A stretch of 64,000 nt of DNA, from NCBI GenBank assembly GCA_027494135.1, contig JAOSJK010000001.1:1405378-1469377 (forward strand), written 5' to 3'. Below, one piece after another: positions 16,421-27,373 of this stretch. The DNA is from Acidimicrobiia bacterium (lineage in GTDB: Bacteria > Actinomycetota > Acidimicrobiia > IMCC26256 > PALSA-610). Position 1 is the stretch's first letter; the number at the start of each line of letters is the position of its first letter. Position numbers and translations under genes: made by a program. Under the pieces are notes generated by a model, which worked only from the letters and a program-made list of their open reading frames with translations, was not told where the DNA came from and did not search any database.

Positions 16421-19120
16421 GCGAGCCGGTGAAGCTCACGATCGACGGGCGCGTCGTGGAGGCCGGAGCCGGCGAGCTCCTCATCAAGGTCGCGCAGGAG
16501 AACGGCGTCTACATACCCCGGTTCTGCTGGCACGAGCGGTTGAAGCCGGTCGGCATGTGTCGTGCGTGCCTCGTGGAGATCGAGGGCGTGCGCGGCTTCC
16601 CGCCGTCGTGCACGACGCCTGTGACCGACGGCATGGTCGTCCACACTCAGAGCGACGCTGTCAAGAAGGTGCAAGACGGTGTGCTCGAGTTCCTCCTCGT
16701 CAACCACCCGCTCGACTGCCCGGTCTGTGATCGCGGCGGCGAGTGCCCCCTGCAGGACCAGACGCTGGCCTTCGGCCCCGGCGAGTCGCGGATGGTCGAG
16801 GAGAAGCGGCACTACGAGAAGCCGATCCCGATCAGCGACCTCGTGCTGCTCGACCGGGAGCGCTGCATCCAGTGCGCGCTGCACCCGCTTCGCGGACGAG
16901 ATTGCAGGAGACCCGCTGATCACCTTCGTGGAGCGCGGTGGCCGCACCCAGGTGCTCACCTTCCCCGACGAGCCGTTCGCGTCCTACTTCTCGGGGAACA
17001 CGGTGCAGATCTGCCCGGTGGGTGCGCTCACGTCGAAGCAGTATCGGTTCAAGGCACGCCCGTGGGATCTCGCGACCGTCGAGACTTCGTGTACGGCGTG
17101 CGCGGTCCAGTGCCGCGGTGCGCTGCAGTCGTCGTCGAACCGCGTGGTGCGCCTGCTCGGGCTCGACTCCGAGCCCGTGAACCACGGCTGGCTCTGCGAC
17201 AAGGGCAGATACGGGATCGAGTACCTGCACTCGCCCGACAGGGTCCTCTCTCCGAGTGTCAGGGCAGGGAGCGGCGGTGAGGCCCGCGACGTGTCGTGGC
17301 CGGATGCGCTCGCGGCAGCGGCCGATGAGCTCCGCAACGCCCTCGACCTGCACGGCCCCGGCTCGGTCGCGGTGCTCGGCGGCGCACGCGGGACCAACGA
17401 GGACGCCTACGTGTGGGCGCGCTTCGCGAAGGGGGTTCTGCGCACCGACAACGTCGACTCCCAGCTCGGCGACGGTCTCCCGGCCGGCGTCGTTCTCGGC
17501 CTGCCTCATGCGGAGATCTCCGACTGCGACTCCGCCGGCGCCGTGATTCTCCTCGCGCCAGACGTGAAGGAGGAGCTGCCAGTCCTGTACCTGCGCCTGC
17601 GCCGGGCGGCGATCGCGCACGGCGTGCCCCTCATCGACATCTCTGCCGCCGATCACGGGCTCTCGACCTGCGCGTCGGCCGTGCTGAGGCCGGTCCCCGG
17701 AGAGCAGGGCGCCCTCGCGGAGCGCCTCGCAGCGGCGGTCTCGAGCGGCGAGGAGTCCGGCGACCCCGACGTCGATGCCGCCGCGGCGCTGATCCGAGAG
17801 CGGGAGGGCGATGTCGTCGTCGTTCTGGGCAGGCCGTCACTCGCCGAGCGCGCCGAGGTGACCGTTCGCGCCGCGGCCGCACTGGCGGCGCTACCGGGCG
17901 TGCGCTTCCTCTCCGCTCTGCGTCGCGGGAACGTCCACGGTGCGCTCGACCTGGGGCTCTCGCCGGGCTTCCTTCCGGGGCGTGTGACTCTCGAGGAGGG
18001 GCGTGATCGGTACACGGAGGCCTGGGGCGGGGTTCCCGACACGCCGGGTCTCGACGCGGAGGGGATCCTGAGCGCCGCCGCCGACGGCCGGGTCCGTGTG
18101 CTCGTGCTGGTGGGCGCCGACCCGCTCGGCGACTTCCCCGACAGGGCACTGGCGCGAGCGGGGCTCGACGGAGCGGGCACCGTCATCGCCGTCGACGCCT
18201 TCCTCTCCGAGTCGGTCCGCCGCGCCGATGTCTTCCTCCCGTGCACCCTCTGGGGCGAGAAGGCAGGCTCCGTGACCAACATCGAGGGCCGGGTTCAGCG
18301 GGTGGGGCGCAAGATCTCACCCGAAGGCACCGCGATGGACGAGTGGCGCATCGCCGGCGAGCTCGCGTCACGTCTCGGGACCGAGTTCGAGTTCGAGTCG
18401 GTAGACGAGGTGACCGACGAGATCGCGCGGTTGGCCCCCGCACACGAAGGAGCGACCGCTGCGCTGCTTAGGCACGCACGCGACGGCGCAGTCCTTCCGC
18501 TGGCCGAGCACCTCGACGAGGTCGTGTGGCGTCGCGGCGCGATGACCATCCAGGCCGAGGACGGCTCCGGAACGTCGTGGGACCCGATCCGGGTCGAGGG
18601 CGAGCCGGCCGAGGTGAGCAACGTCGAGGAGGCCGACGCCGCGGCCGCGGAAGAGGACGCCGAGATCGCCGGCGCGGAGATCGACGAAGCCTCCGCGGTC
18701 TCGGGGGAAGGCGCAGGCGAGGCGGTGCGCGCCCTCTCGGTGCCGGCACTCCACGTGTGGGACCGCGGCGTTGCCTCAGCCGAGATCCCGTCGCGCGACG
18801 GCTACGCGCTGCGCCTCGTCACGGGCCGCACGCTCTACGACCACGGGCGCGCAGTGGCGCTCTCAGGGTCTGTGTCGGGGCTCGCGAGCGGTCCGGAGCT
18901 ACAGGTGAGCGCCACTGATCTTGCGCGTCTCGGTGTGGCCGACGGCACCGACGTGAAGGCGACGTCGTCGAAGGCGACGATCACCATCCCCGTGCGCGCC
19001 TGCGCCGGCGTGCCACAGGGTGTGGCACGGATCGCCTTCGGCGCCGACGGCACGCGCGCCCAGGAGCTGATCGACGCGGCCGCGCTCGTGATCGACCTGA
19101 GGGTGGAGACCCTCCGATGA
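16417..19120 (+). CDS. nuoG: NADH-quinone oxidoreductase subunit G, complex I-1, frameshifted in this sequence
   Basis: The large iron-sulfur subunit that links NuoEF to NuoI, about 900 residues. Seen in order: an N-terminal [2Fe-2S] domain (FCWHERLKPVGMCRACLVEI), the His-Cys3 site HPLDCPVCDRGGEC, a 4Fe-4S site CIQCARCTRF with later CPVGAL, then a molybdopterin-oxidoreductase-like domain that retains the N7-type ligands (CTACAVQC and a cysteine in WLCDKGRYG). The frame changes at 16873-16880, where two bases of GCGCGC appear to be missing. Near the C-terminus there is an acidic insertion of about 40 residues (EEADAAAAEEDAEIAGAEID). Confidence 0.93.
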
Positions 19121-20349
19121 CGGCTGCGATGAACGCTGCCTCGCTGCTCGCGACGTTGATGGCGGGCGACCCGGCGCTCGCCGGCAAGCTCGACGGCGGG
19201 ATCGTGCTGCTCGTCGCGGTCAAGGTTGTCGTCGCCTTCGCCGTGCTGCTCGTAGCAGTGATGCTCTACATCTGGGGCATGCGCAAGGTGATCGCCGACA
19301 TGCAGAACCGGATCGGGCCCGCGACCGCCGGGCCCTTCGGAGTCCTTCAGACTCTCGCCGACGGCGTGAAGCTCTTCTTCAAGGAGCAGTCCATCCCGTC
19401 GAGTGCGGATCGGACAGTCTTCCGCCTCGCGCCCTACCTCTCGATCCTGCCCGCCTTCTTGATGTTCTGCGTCATCCCCATCGGCGGGACGGTCTCGATG
19501 TTCGGCCACCGTACGAACCTGCAGGTCGCCGACCTCCCCATGGGTGTGCTCTTCATCCTGGCGATGTCGGGGATCGGGGTGTACGGCGTGATGCTCGCCG
19601 GCTGGTCGTCGGGGTCCAAGTACCCGCTCCTGGGATCGGTGCGGGCGTCGGCTCAGGTTCTCTCGTACGAAGCCGCGTTCGGACTCGGGATCCTCGGGGT
19701 GCTGATCCAGGCGGGGACGCTCTCGACGCGCGGCATCGCGGCCCAGCAGGCCTGGGTCAGCTGGAGGTCGATCTTCACCGACTGGTACCTGCTGCCGTGC
19801 CTGATCCCGTTCGCGATCTTCCTGATCGCCGCCGTCGCCGAGACCAACCACCCCCCCTTCGACCTGGTCGAGGCGGAACAGGAGCTCGTCGGCGGGTTCC
19901 ACACCGAGTACACGGGGATCCGCTTCGCGATCTTCTTCCTCGCCGAGTTCATGAACGTGATCACCATGTCGGCCGTCGCCGTCACGCTCTTCCTAGGTGG
20001 ACCCTCGGGGCCGGCATTCGGGTTCCTTCCGGCGCAGGGATCGGTCAACGTCTGGTTCGTCCCGGTGTTCTGGTTCCTGGTGAAGCTCCTGGCGCTGCTC
20101 TTCGGGACGGTCTGGTTGCGGGCGTCTCTGCCGCGGCTCCGCTACGACCAGCTGATGGCCCTCGGCTGGAAGTGGCTGATCGAGATCGCGATCCTCTGGG
20201 TCATGGTGTCGGCCGGGTTCGTGGTGGCGCGCGACCGCGACTGGCCGCTGTGGGCCTACGGGGCAATCACGGGATCGGGCCTCCTCGCGTGGGGGATGCT
20301 CTACCTCTCGATCCCCAAGCCGGGCGAGCCAGTGGAGGACTTCCGCTGA
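19117..20349 (+). CDS. nuoH: NADH-quinone oxidoreductase subunit H, complex I-1
   Basis: A membrane subunit at the junction of the peripheral and membrane arms that forms the quinone entry channel. A 410-residue intact protein with eight or more helices. Seen: NRIGPATAGPFGVLQ, DGVKLFFKEQ, and AETNHPPFDLVEAEQELVGG with EYTGIRFAIFFLAEF, all signature segments. The N-terminus is about 50 residues longer than in cluster 2. Overlaps nuoG (ATGA) and nuoI (one base). Confidence 0.97.
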   Translation: MTAAMNAASLLATLMAGDPALAGKLDGGIVLLVAVKVVVAFAVLLVAVMLYIWGMRKVIADMQNRIGPATAGPFGVLQTLADGVKLFFKEQSIPSSADRTVFRLAPYLSILPAFLMFCVIPIGGTVSMFGHRTNLQVADLPMGVLFILAMSGIGVYGVMLAGWSSGSKYPLLGSVRASAQVLSYEAAFGLGILGVLIQAGTLSTRGIAAQQAWVSWRSIFTDWYLLPCLIPFAIFLIAAVAETNHPPFDLVEAEQELVGGFHTEYTGIRFAIFFLAEFMNVITMSAVAVTLFLGGPSGPAFGFLPAQGSVNVWFVPVFWFLVKLLALLFGTVWLRASLPRLRYDQLMALGWKWLIEIAILWVMVSAGFVVARDRDWPLWAYGAITGSGLLAWGMLYLSIPKPGEPVEDFR

Positions 20350-21002
20350 TGGGCAGGTTCTCCGGCTTCGCCGTCACGTTCCGTCAGATGTTGAAGCCGC
20401 GCGTGACGACACGGTACCCCGCGGTCAAGCGCGAGAAGCCGGTTCGCATGCACGGCCGCCACGTCCTCAACCGGTACGAGGACGGCATGGAGAAGTGCAT
20501 CGGTTGCGAGCTCTGCGCGGGGATATGCCCCGCCAAGTGCATCTACGTACGCGGCGCCGACAACCCGCCCGACGAGCCCGTCTCCCCCGGGGAGAGGTAC
20601 GGCTTCGTCTACGAGATCAACTACATGCGCTGCATCCACTGTGATCTCTGCGTCGAGGCGTGCCCTACAGAGGCGATCACGGAGACGAAGCTCTTCGAGT
20701 TCTCCTTTGCCAACCGGTCCGACGGCATCTACACCAAGGAGCAGCTGCTGGTGGCCGACGACGGTCGTGCGCGCCGACAGCCATGGGAGCTGTGGGCCGG
20801 CGGCGAAGACGACGACACGAGCGCGTGGATGCGCGCGACCTCGCCCTCCGGACAGGCCGCCTACGAGGGCCGGATCGGCTGGTCGGGCGAGCTCGGGTTC
20901 GGCCTGCGGCAACCGGAGCAGGGCCAGGCGGCAGACGCACCGCGCGACGGGATCGATGCGGATGACACGTCGCGTGAAGTCGGGGGAGGGGACGGGCGCT
21001 GA
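20349..21002 (+). CDS. nuoI: NADH-quinone oxidoreductase subunit I (2x[4Fe-4S]), complex I-1
   Basis: Holds clusters N6a and N6b. A 217-residue protein with CIGCELCAGICPAKC and CIHCDLCVEACPTEA. The last 80 or so residues (after VADDGRARRQPW) are an acidic/Gly-rich tail that standard NuoI lacks. No frame disruption. Start and stop overlap neighbouring genes by one base each. Confidence 0.96.
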   Translation: MGRFSGFAVTFRQMLKPRVTTRYPAVKREKPVRMHGRHVLNRYEDGMEKCIGCELCAGICPAKCIYVRGADNPPDEPVSPGERYGFVYEINYMRCIHCDLCVEACPTEAITETKLFEFSFANRSDGIYTKEQLLVADDGRARRQPWELWAGGEDDDTSAWMRATSPSGQAAYEGRIGWSGELGFGLRQPEQGQAADAPRDGIDADDTSREVGGGDGR

Positions 21003-21544
21003 TGGAGGCCGTGGTCTTCTTCGTCCTCGCGGCGATCGCCCTCACGGGCGCGCTGGGAGTCGTACTCTCGCGTAACCCGGTGTACTCGGCGCTGTTCCTC
21101 GTCCTCGCGATGATCACGATCGCCGGCTTCTTCGTCATGCAGGACGCCGACCTCGTGGCGATCATCCAGATAGTCGTGTACGCGAGCGCAATCGTCGTGC
21201 TGTTCCTGTTCGTGATCATGCTTCTCGGCGTGGACCGTCACGAGAACCTGAACGATCCGCTGAGGCTGCAGCGGCCGTTGGCGATCGGCCTCGGCCTCCT
21301 GCTGATCGGGGAGGTGCTCGTCCTCGCAGGGCGAGAGTGGGTCACCGGGGAGAGCTCCGTCAGGGGGGCGCTCGACGAGCCCGCGACGGGCAACGTGGAG
21401 AGACTCGCCCGGAGTCTCTTCACCGACTTCTTCTGGCCCTTCGAGGTAACCGCCGCTCTCCTGGTGATCGCAGTCGTAGGAGGCGTCGTCCTTGCGCGTC
21501 GGAGCAGGCGGCCTGCGGCCACCGCGTCGGGGGACGATGCGTGA
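21002..21544 (+). CDS. nuoJ: NADH-quinone oxidoreductase subunit J, complex I-1
   Basis: A membrane-arm subunit whose third helix takes part in coupling. 180 residues, five helices; the signature [18 protein letters not shown] and the segment [21 protein letters not shown] are present. The basic C-terminus RRSRRPAA is short. One-base overlaps with nuoI and nuoK. Confidence 0.95.
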   Translation: MEAVVFFVLAAIALTGALGVVLSRNPVYSALFLVLAMITIAGFFVMQDADLVAIIQIVVYASAIVVLFLFVIMLLGVDRHENLNDPLRLQRPLAIGLGLLLIGEVLVLAGREWVTGESSVRGALDEPATGNVERLARSLFTDFFWPFEVTAALLVIAVVGGVVLARRSRRPAATASGDDA

Positions 21545-21849
21545 TGGAGATCACGCCGGCCTACTACCTGACGCTCGCGGCGCTGCTGTTCACGATCGGG
21601 GCCGTCGGGCTCCTCGTGCGCCGTAACACCCTGGTCATGTTCATGTGCGTCGAGCTGATGCTCAACGCGGTGAACCTGACCTTCGTCAGCTTCGCGCGGG
21701 CACTCGACGACATTGGTGGACAGGTCATCGTCTTCTTCACCCTTGTTGTCGCGGCTGCCGAGGTGGCGGTCGGCCTCGCGATCATCGTGGCCATCTTCCG
21801 TAGGCGCCAAGGCGTCACTGCCGACGACGTCAACTTGCTGAAGGGCTGA
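21544..21849 (+). CDS. nuoK: NADH-quinone oxidoreductase subunit K, complex I-1
   Basis: A 101-residue, three-helix subunit with the conserved membrane glutamates seen in [12 protein letters not shown] and [13 protein letters not shown], needed for proton transfer. ATG overlaps the nuoJ stop. Ends VNLLKG, the usual NuoK C-terminus. Confidence 0.96.
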   Translation: MEITPAYYLTLAALLFTIGAVGLLVRRNTLVMFMCVELMLNAVNLTFVSFARALDDIGGQVIVFFTLVVAAAEVAVGLAIIVAIFRRRQGVTADDVNLLKG

Positions 21850-21859
21850 GGACGCAGAA

Positions 21860-23791
21860 GTGGAATCACGGGATCTGCTCGATCTCATCTGGCTCGTTCC
21901 GGCGCTCCCGGCGCTCGGTGCAGTGGTGCTGCTCGTCTTCGGCAAGCGCATCGGAGAGCCGGCCGCCGGATGGGTCGCCACAGCGCTGATGGGCTCCTCG
22001 TTCGTGATGTCGTTCCTCTCCTTCCTTTCGTTGTCGAACCTCCCTGCAGAGGAACGCGGTCATGTACGCGACCTCTTCACCTGGTTCGAGTCGGGTGGGT
22101 TCTCGGTGAAGTTCGGCTTCCTCGTAGATCCGCTGTCGATGACGATGATCCTCTTCGTCACCGGTGTAGGCACACTCATCCACCTCTACTCGATGGGGTA
22201 CATGCACGGCGATCCGCGCTTCTCGCGCTTCTTCGCGTACATGAACCTCTTCGCGGCGTCGATGCTGATGCTGGTGCTCGGCAGCAGCTTCGTGGTCACC
22301 TTTCTCGGCTGGGAGGGGGTCGCCCTCTGCTCGTACCTGCTCGTCTCCTTCTGGTTCGAGCGCAACTCGGCGGCGGTCGCCGGCAAGAAGGCGTTCGTCA
22401 CCAACCGCGTCGGCGACTTCGGCTTCTTGCTGGCCATGTTCCTGATGTTCCAGCGTCTCGGCACCCTCGACTACTCGGGAATCGAACATGGAGTGGGTGA
22501 GATCGCGGGTGGCACGGCGACCGCGATCGCGCTGCTGCTCTTCGTGGGCGCGGTCGGCAAGAGCGCGCAGATGCCGCTGCACATATGGCTCCCCGACGCG
22601 ATGGAGGGCCCGACACCGGTCTCGGCGCTGATACATGCGGCGACGATGGTCACCGCCGGTGTCTTCCTGGTGTGTCGCGCCCACCCGTTCTTCGAGGCGT
22701 CGTCGTCGGCGGGCAGCGTCGTCGCCTGGGTCGGAGCGGGCACGGCGCTCTTCGCCGCGACCGTCGCCCTCGTGCAGAACGACATCAAGCGGGTCCTCGC
22801 TTACTCCACGGTGAGCCAGCTCGGCTACATGTTCCTCGCCGTGGGGGTCGGCGCGTACCAGGCGGCGATCTTCCACATGGTCACGCACGCGTTCTTCAAG
22901 GCGCTGCTCTTCCTCGGCTCGGGTTCGGTGATCCACGGCCTCGGTGACGAGCAGGACATGAGGCGGATGGGAGGCCTGAAGAAGTACATGCCGATCACAG
23001 CGGCGACGTTCGTGGTCGGATGGCTCGCGATCGCGGGCATCGTCCCGTTCGCCGGCTTCTGGTCGAAGGACGAGATCCTCGCGAAGGCGTGGTTCGAGGG
23101 CCAGTACGGCCTCTGGGTGGTCGGAGCGGTCGGGGCACTGCTGACGGCCTTCTACATGACCCGCCAGGTGTGGCTCGTCTTCTACAGCCCGGCGCGCTTC
23201 GACGAGAGCGCTCACGGCCACGAGCCACACGAGTCGCCGTGGACGATGACCACCCCTCTCGTGGCCCTGGCTGTCCTCTCCGCGGTGGCCGGGCTGCTGA
23301 ACCTCCCGTTCACGGACCCACCGCTCGAGTTCCTGACCGAGTGGCTGCACCCGGTCTTCCACGGAGTGGACGAGATTCACGCCGACTCGTTCTCGCTCGG
23401 TCTGGCCCTCTCCACCGTTGCGCTCGTGATCGGAGTCTGCGGGATCCTGCTGGGGCGCGCGGTGTACCGAAACGGCCTCACCCCCTACGGGGACCGACCC
23501 GGGCGCCGACCGCCTCGGCCCGTTCGCCGGTGTCCTGGAGAACGCCTACTACCTCGACGTCGGCCTCGCCCGTTTCGTGAGCGGACCGGTTACGTCGGTT
23601 GCGACCTTCCTCGCAGAGGGAGTCGACCGGCAGACGATCGACGGTGCCGTCAACGGAGTGGGGCGACTCGTCAAGGAGGGGGCGGGGGCATCAGACGCCT
23701 CCAGTCGGGCCTGATGCGGAGCTACGCAGCCTGGATCGCCGTGGGCACAGTGGCGCTGCTGGCCTACTTCGTGGTCAGGGTCGGTCTGTGA
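21860..23791 (+). CDS. nuoL: NADH-quinone oxidoreductase subunit L, complex I-1, with compensating indels
   Basis: The distal proton-pumping subunit. About 643 residues from GTG 21860. Seen: LGWEGVALCSYLLVSFW, KSAQMPLHIWLPDAMEGPT and ALIHAATMVTAGVFL, the antiporter-family signature. Between the G4 run at 23489-23492 (one extra G) and the G5 run at 23684-23688 (one missing G) about 65 residues are read in the wrong frame; the neighbouring frame there gives RLGPFAGVLENAYYLDVGLA, which is the expected link to the lateral helix. The frame is restored for the last helix, so the reading frame looks open but is locally wrong. Confidence 0.93.
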   Translation: MESRDLLDLIWLVPALPALGAVVLLVFGKRIGEPAAGWVATALMGSSFVMSFLSFLSLSNLPAEERGHVRDLFTWFESGGFSVKFGFLVDPLSMTMILFVTGVGTLIHLYSMGYMHGDPRFSRFFAYMNLFAASMLMLVLGSSFVVTFLGWEGVALCSYLLVSFWFERNSAAVAGKKAFVTNRVGDFGFLLAMFLMFQRLGTLDYSGIEHGVGEIAGGTATAIALLLFVGAVGKSAQMPLHIWLPDAMEGPTPVSALIHAATMVTAGVFLVCRAHPFFEASSSAGSVVAWVGAGTALFAATVALVQNDIKRVLAYSTVSQLGYMFLAVGVGAYQAAIFHMVTHAFFKALLFLGSGSVIHGLGDEQDMRRMGGLKKYMPITAATFVVGWLAIAGIVPFAGFWSKDEILAKAWFEGQYGLWVVGAVGALLTAFYMTRQVWLVFYSPARFDESAHGHEPHESPWTMTTPLVALAVLSAVAGLLNLPFTDPPLEFLTEWLHPVFHGVDEIHADSFSLGLALSTVALVIGVCGILLGRAVYRNGLTPYGDRPGRRPPRPVRRCPGERLLPRRRPRPFRERTGYVGCDLPRRGSRPADDRRCRQRSGATRQGGGGGIRRLQSGLMRSYAAWIAVGTVALLAYFVVRVGL

Positions 23792-25399
23792 TGCTCGCAA
23801 CCGCGGCAGCACCGGCCACCTCGGCAGATTTTCCGTTGCTGAGCGCGATCATCCTCATGCCGCTCGTCGGCGCGCTCGTTGCACTCTGCATGCCGGCGCG
23901 CCGACCCGAGCTGGCGAGGATCACGGGGTACGCCTTCTCGATGGCGACGGCGGGGCTGGCCGCGTACGCGCTTCGCGGCCTTCGAGACCGGGACGAGCGG
24001 CTACCAGATGGTCGAGCAGCACAGCTGGATGGGAGAGCTCGGCGCGCAGTGGCTCCTGGGCATCGACGGCATCAGCCTCTTCATGGTCGCGCTGACCGGG
24101 CTCCTCTTCCCGATAGGGCTGCTCGCGTCTGCACGACTCGACAAGCCGGTGTCCTTCACTTTCTGGATGCTCGCACTCGAGGCCGCGGTCATGGGCGTCT
24201 TCCTCTCGCTCGACCTCGTCCTGTTCTTCGTGTTCTTCGAGTTCGTGCTGGTACCGATGTACTTCATCATCGCCGGATGGGGGCATGGCAACCGCGCGTA
24301 TGCCGCCACGAAGTTCTTCGTGTACACGATGGCCGGCTCCGCATTCCTCTTCGTCGGGATACTCGCGATCGCGTTCCTCCACCACCACGACGTGGGGCAG
24401 CTCACCTTCGACCTGCGTACGCTCGTCGACTGGGCGCCGAAGAAGGGCTCCCTCTCCGCGGAGACGGCCCGCTGGCTCTTCCTAGCGTTCACGGTCGCGT
24501 TCGCCGTGAAGATCCCGCTCTTCCCGCTGCACACCTGGCTCCCCGACGCGCACACCGAAGCCCCCACGGCAGGGTCGGTGGTGCTTGCCAGCGTGCTGCT
24601 GAAGATGGGTACGTACGGATTCCTGCGCCTCGCGATACCGCTCTTCCCGAAGGCGGCCGTCGATCTCGCGCCGTTGCTGCTCGTGCTCGCGACCATCGGA
24701 ATCGTCTACGGCGCGATCGTCGCAGCGATGCAGCCCGACCTGAAGAGATTGATCGCGTACTCGTCCGTCGCCCATCTGGGTTTCGTGGTGCTCGGGACGT
24801 TCGCCTTCACGACGCAGGGCCTCGAGGGAGGCCTCTTCACGATGCTCAGCCACGGTCTCACGACGGGAGCTCTCTTCCTCCTGGTCGGGATGCTCTACGA
24901 CCGACGGCACACGCGGCTGATATCCGACTTCGGCGGCCTCTGGAAGTCGGTCCCGGTGCTCGGCGGCCTCTTCGTCGCGACGGCGTTCGCGTCGATCGGC
25001 CTCCCCGGGTTCTCCGGGTTCGTGGGCGAGTTCCTCGTGCTCCTGGGGACGTTCCTCACGCGGGGCCCATACGCGATCGTCGCGACGACCGGCGTCATCC
25101 TCGCGGCCGTCTACCTGCTCTGGGCGGTGCAGCGGTCGTTCACCGGCGAGCCGTCGGAGGAGAACGCCGGCCTGCCCGACATCACCGGCCGGGAGCTGAT
25201 GACTGTGCTCCCGCTGATCGGGCTCAGCCTCTTCCTCGGCTTCTACCCCAAGCCGGTTCTCGACAGGATCGAGCCCGACGTGCGGGCGCTCGTGCAGCAC
25301 GTGGAGCAGTACGGCGACGGCTTCGCGGAGCCCGATGTGGCCCGACCGGGGGCGCACGACCCGCCGGCGGCGGCAAACGAGGATGGGGAGGCGGGGTGA
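23791..25399 (+). CDS. nuoM: NADH-quinone oxidoreductase subunit M, complex I-1, frameshifted
   Basis: A proton-pumping antiporter-like subunit of about 535 residues. The ATG overlaps the nuoL stop. Seen: FEFVLVPMYFIIAGWG, KIPLFPLHTWLPDAHTEAPT and AHLGFVVLGTFAF. The frame is lost near 23968-23972, between AAYAL and AFETGTSGYQM (one base gained or two lost). The last 25 residues are a polar tail before the GTGA overlap with nuoN. Confidence 0.93.
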
Positions 25400-26901
25400 T
25401 CGAGCCGCAGATCCCATCCATCGACTGGCTCGCAATCGCGCCGGAGCTCTCGCTCTTCGCGGCCGCAGTGATCATCGTGCTCGGCCGCTCGATCGTGCGG
25501 CACTCGCCGCGCGTCTTCGAGGCGTCGTTGCTGACGGCGGTCACCGGCATCGTCGCGTCCGCGTTCTTCACGGCACTGCAGTGGATCATCGTGCGCGACG
25601 ACGGCCCCTACCAGGCGATCAACGGAATGGTCGCGGTCGACGGGTTCTCCGTCTTCGTCCGCACGGTGGTGCTGCTCGCGACCTCCCTGGCCCTGCTCAT
25701 CTCGACCGGCTACCTGCGTCGCGAGGGGTTGGAGGGCCCCGAGTACGTCGCACTCATGCTTCTCTCGGCGACGGGCATGGCGGTGATGGTGTCCGCGAAC
25801 GACCTCATCGTCGTCTTCCTGGCGCTCGAGGTGCTCTCGATAGCGCTGTACGTGCTCGCGGCCTTCGACAGGAACCGTCTCGAGTCGCAGGAGGCGGGAC
25901 TCAAGTACTTCGTGCTCGGCGCGTTCTCCTCGGCCGTGTTCCTCTACGGCGTCGCCCTCGTGTACGGAGCCACGGGCACCACGGCGCTCACGGGCATCGC
26001 CCGGTTCCTGGCCACGACCGGGCTCCTGGAGACCGGGACGCTCCTCGCCGGACTCGCCCTCCTGCTCGTGGGTCTCGGCTTCAAGATCGCCGCAGCACCG
26101 TTCCACATGTGGGCGCCCGACGTGTACCAGGGATCGCCGACACCGGTCACCGCCTTCATGGCCGCGGCCACCAAGGCGGCGGCGTTCGGCGCGCTCCTGC
26201 GGGTGCTGATGGGCACCTTCGACCTGTACCGGGTCGACTGGCGCCCGGCGATCTGGGGTCTGGCGGTGCTCTCACTGGTGGTCGGGTCCGTGGGCGCCGT
26301 CGTACAGACCGACGTGAAGCGGATGCTGGCCTACTCGTCGGTCAGCCACGCGGGGTACGCAATGATCGGTGTTCAAGTGGCCACGGATCGTGGCACGGCT
26401 GCGGCGCTCGTGTACCTGCTGGTGTACGCGGTCAGTGATTGTCGGGGCCTTCGGTGTCGTGACGGTCGTCGGGCGTCGGGGCGACGCCCGGCACTCGCTC
26501 GACGACTACAAGGGGCTCGCTGCCCGAGAACCGGTCCTCGCCGGGACCCTGACCCTCTTCCTGCTCGCGCAGGCCGGTGTGCCCGCTACAGCCGGGTTCG
26601 TGGCGAAGCTGGGTGTCTTCGCAGCCGCGGTCGCATCCGGGCAGTACCCCTTGGCGATCATCGGCATGCTCGCCGCGGCGATCGCGGCCTACGTCTATCT
26701 CCGCATCGTGCTCGCGATGTACACAGGGGGGGAGGAAGGCGATGCCACTCCCACGGAGACCCCGAGGCGCCTGCGCGTGGATCTCGCCACCGGAACGGCG
26801 CTCGTCGTGGCCGCTCTGCTGGTGATCGTGCTGGGGTCGTGCCCGGCCGGATCCTCGACTTCGCGAGAGACGCCACGCTCCTTCTCGGAGGAGCCGGGTA
26901 G
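25396..26901 (+). CDS. nuoN: NADH-quinone oxidoreductase subunit N, complex I-1, two frameshifts
   Basis: The third antiporter-like subunit, about 500 residues from GTG 25396. Seen: ALEVLSIALYVLAAFDRN, KIAAAPFHMWAPDVYQGSPT and VKRMLAYSSVSHAGYAM. The frame changes near 26432-26437 (VYAVS to VGAFGVVTVV) and again at the G4 run 26833-26836, after which the natural end VVPGRILDFARDATLL is reached at 26901. It is the last gene of the first operon. Confidence 0.92.
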   Translation: MIEPQIPSIDWLAIAPELSLFAAAVIIVLGRSIVRHSPRVFEASLLTAVTGIVASAFFTALQWIIVRDDGPYQAINGMVAVDGFSVFVRTVVLLATSLALLISTGYLRREGLEGPEYVALMLLSATGMAVMVSANDLIVVFLALEVLSIALYVLAAFDRNRLESQEAGLKYFVLGAFSSAVFLYGVALVYGATGTTALTGIARFLATTGLLETGTLLAGLALLLVGLGFKIAAAPFHMWAPDVYQGSPTPVTAFMAAATKAAAFGALLRVLMGTFDLYRVDWRPAIWGLAVLSLVVGSVGAVVQTDVKRMLAYSSVSHAGYAMIGVQVATDRGTAAALVYLLVYAVSDCRGLRCRDGRRASGRRPALARRLQGARCPRTGPRRDPDPLPARAGRCARYSRVRGEAGCLRSRGRIRAVPLGDHRHARRGDRGLRLSPHRARDVHRGGGRRCHSHGDPEAPARGSRHRNGARRGRSAGDRAGVVPGRILDFARDATLLLGGAG

Positions 26902-26965
26902 CACTCGCGCGCAGGTAGGGCCCTACGGCCCGCCGACGGTTTCCCGCTCCGGAAAACGCCCCGCG

Positions 26966-26971
26966 TATACT
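26966..26971 (+). promoter_or_regulatory. Candidate -10 element of the second nuo operon
   Basis: TATACT lies 39 bases before the nuoA2 start in the 109-base gap between operons. The upstream TTTCCC/TTCCCG near 26940-26946 is a weak -35 match with 19-20 base spacing. An independent promoter for cluster 2 is therefore possible, but read-through from cluster 1 cannot be ruled out. Confidence 0.35.
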
Positions 26972-27010
26972 CCCGCGCAGTCCCATCCGGCCCGATTGCG
27001 GAGCCGCGCA

Positions 27011-27373
27011 GTGTCGGAGTTCTACAGGCAGTATCTCGCCGTCGGCGTGTTCGTCATCGCCGCTTTCGGCATGGTCGGGGCGATGCTCGGTGCGTCGCGC
27101 CTGATCCGGCCGACCCGCCCGCAGCAAGACAAGTACGTCACCTACGAGTCGGGCTCCGACCCGCACGGTGGCTTCGGGCAGGCGAACGTCCGGTACTACA
27201 TCTACGCGCTCCTGTTCGTCATCTTCGATGTCGAGGTGATGTTCATCTTCCCCTGGGCGATCGACGCCGACGGTCTCGGCTGGTACGGCCTGGTCGAGAT
27301 GACGGTGTTCATCGGCGTCCTTGTCGTCGGTCTCGCCTATCTCTGGCGGAAGGGGCTGCTCAAGTGGGCCTAG
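27011..27373 (+). CDS. nuoA: Complex I subunit A, second (11-subunit) cluster
   Basis: A 120-residue, three-helix paralogue of NuoA with [12 protein letters not shown] in place of the more usual YECG, then [20 protein letters not shown]. The cysteine of the loop seen in NuoA1 is absent here (serine). GTG start; overlaps nuoB2 by ten bases. First gene of the second operon. It is clearly diverged from NuoA1, so this is an old paralogous set and not a recent duplication. Confidence 0.94.
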   Translation: MSEFYRQYLAVGVFVIAAFGMVGAMLGASRLIRPTRPQQDKYVTYESGSDPHGGFGQANVRYYIYALLFVIFDVEVMFIFPWAIDADGLGWYGLVEMTVFIGVLVVGLAYLWRKGLLKWA

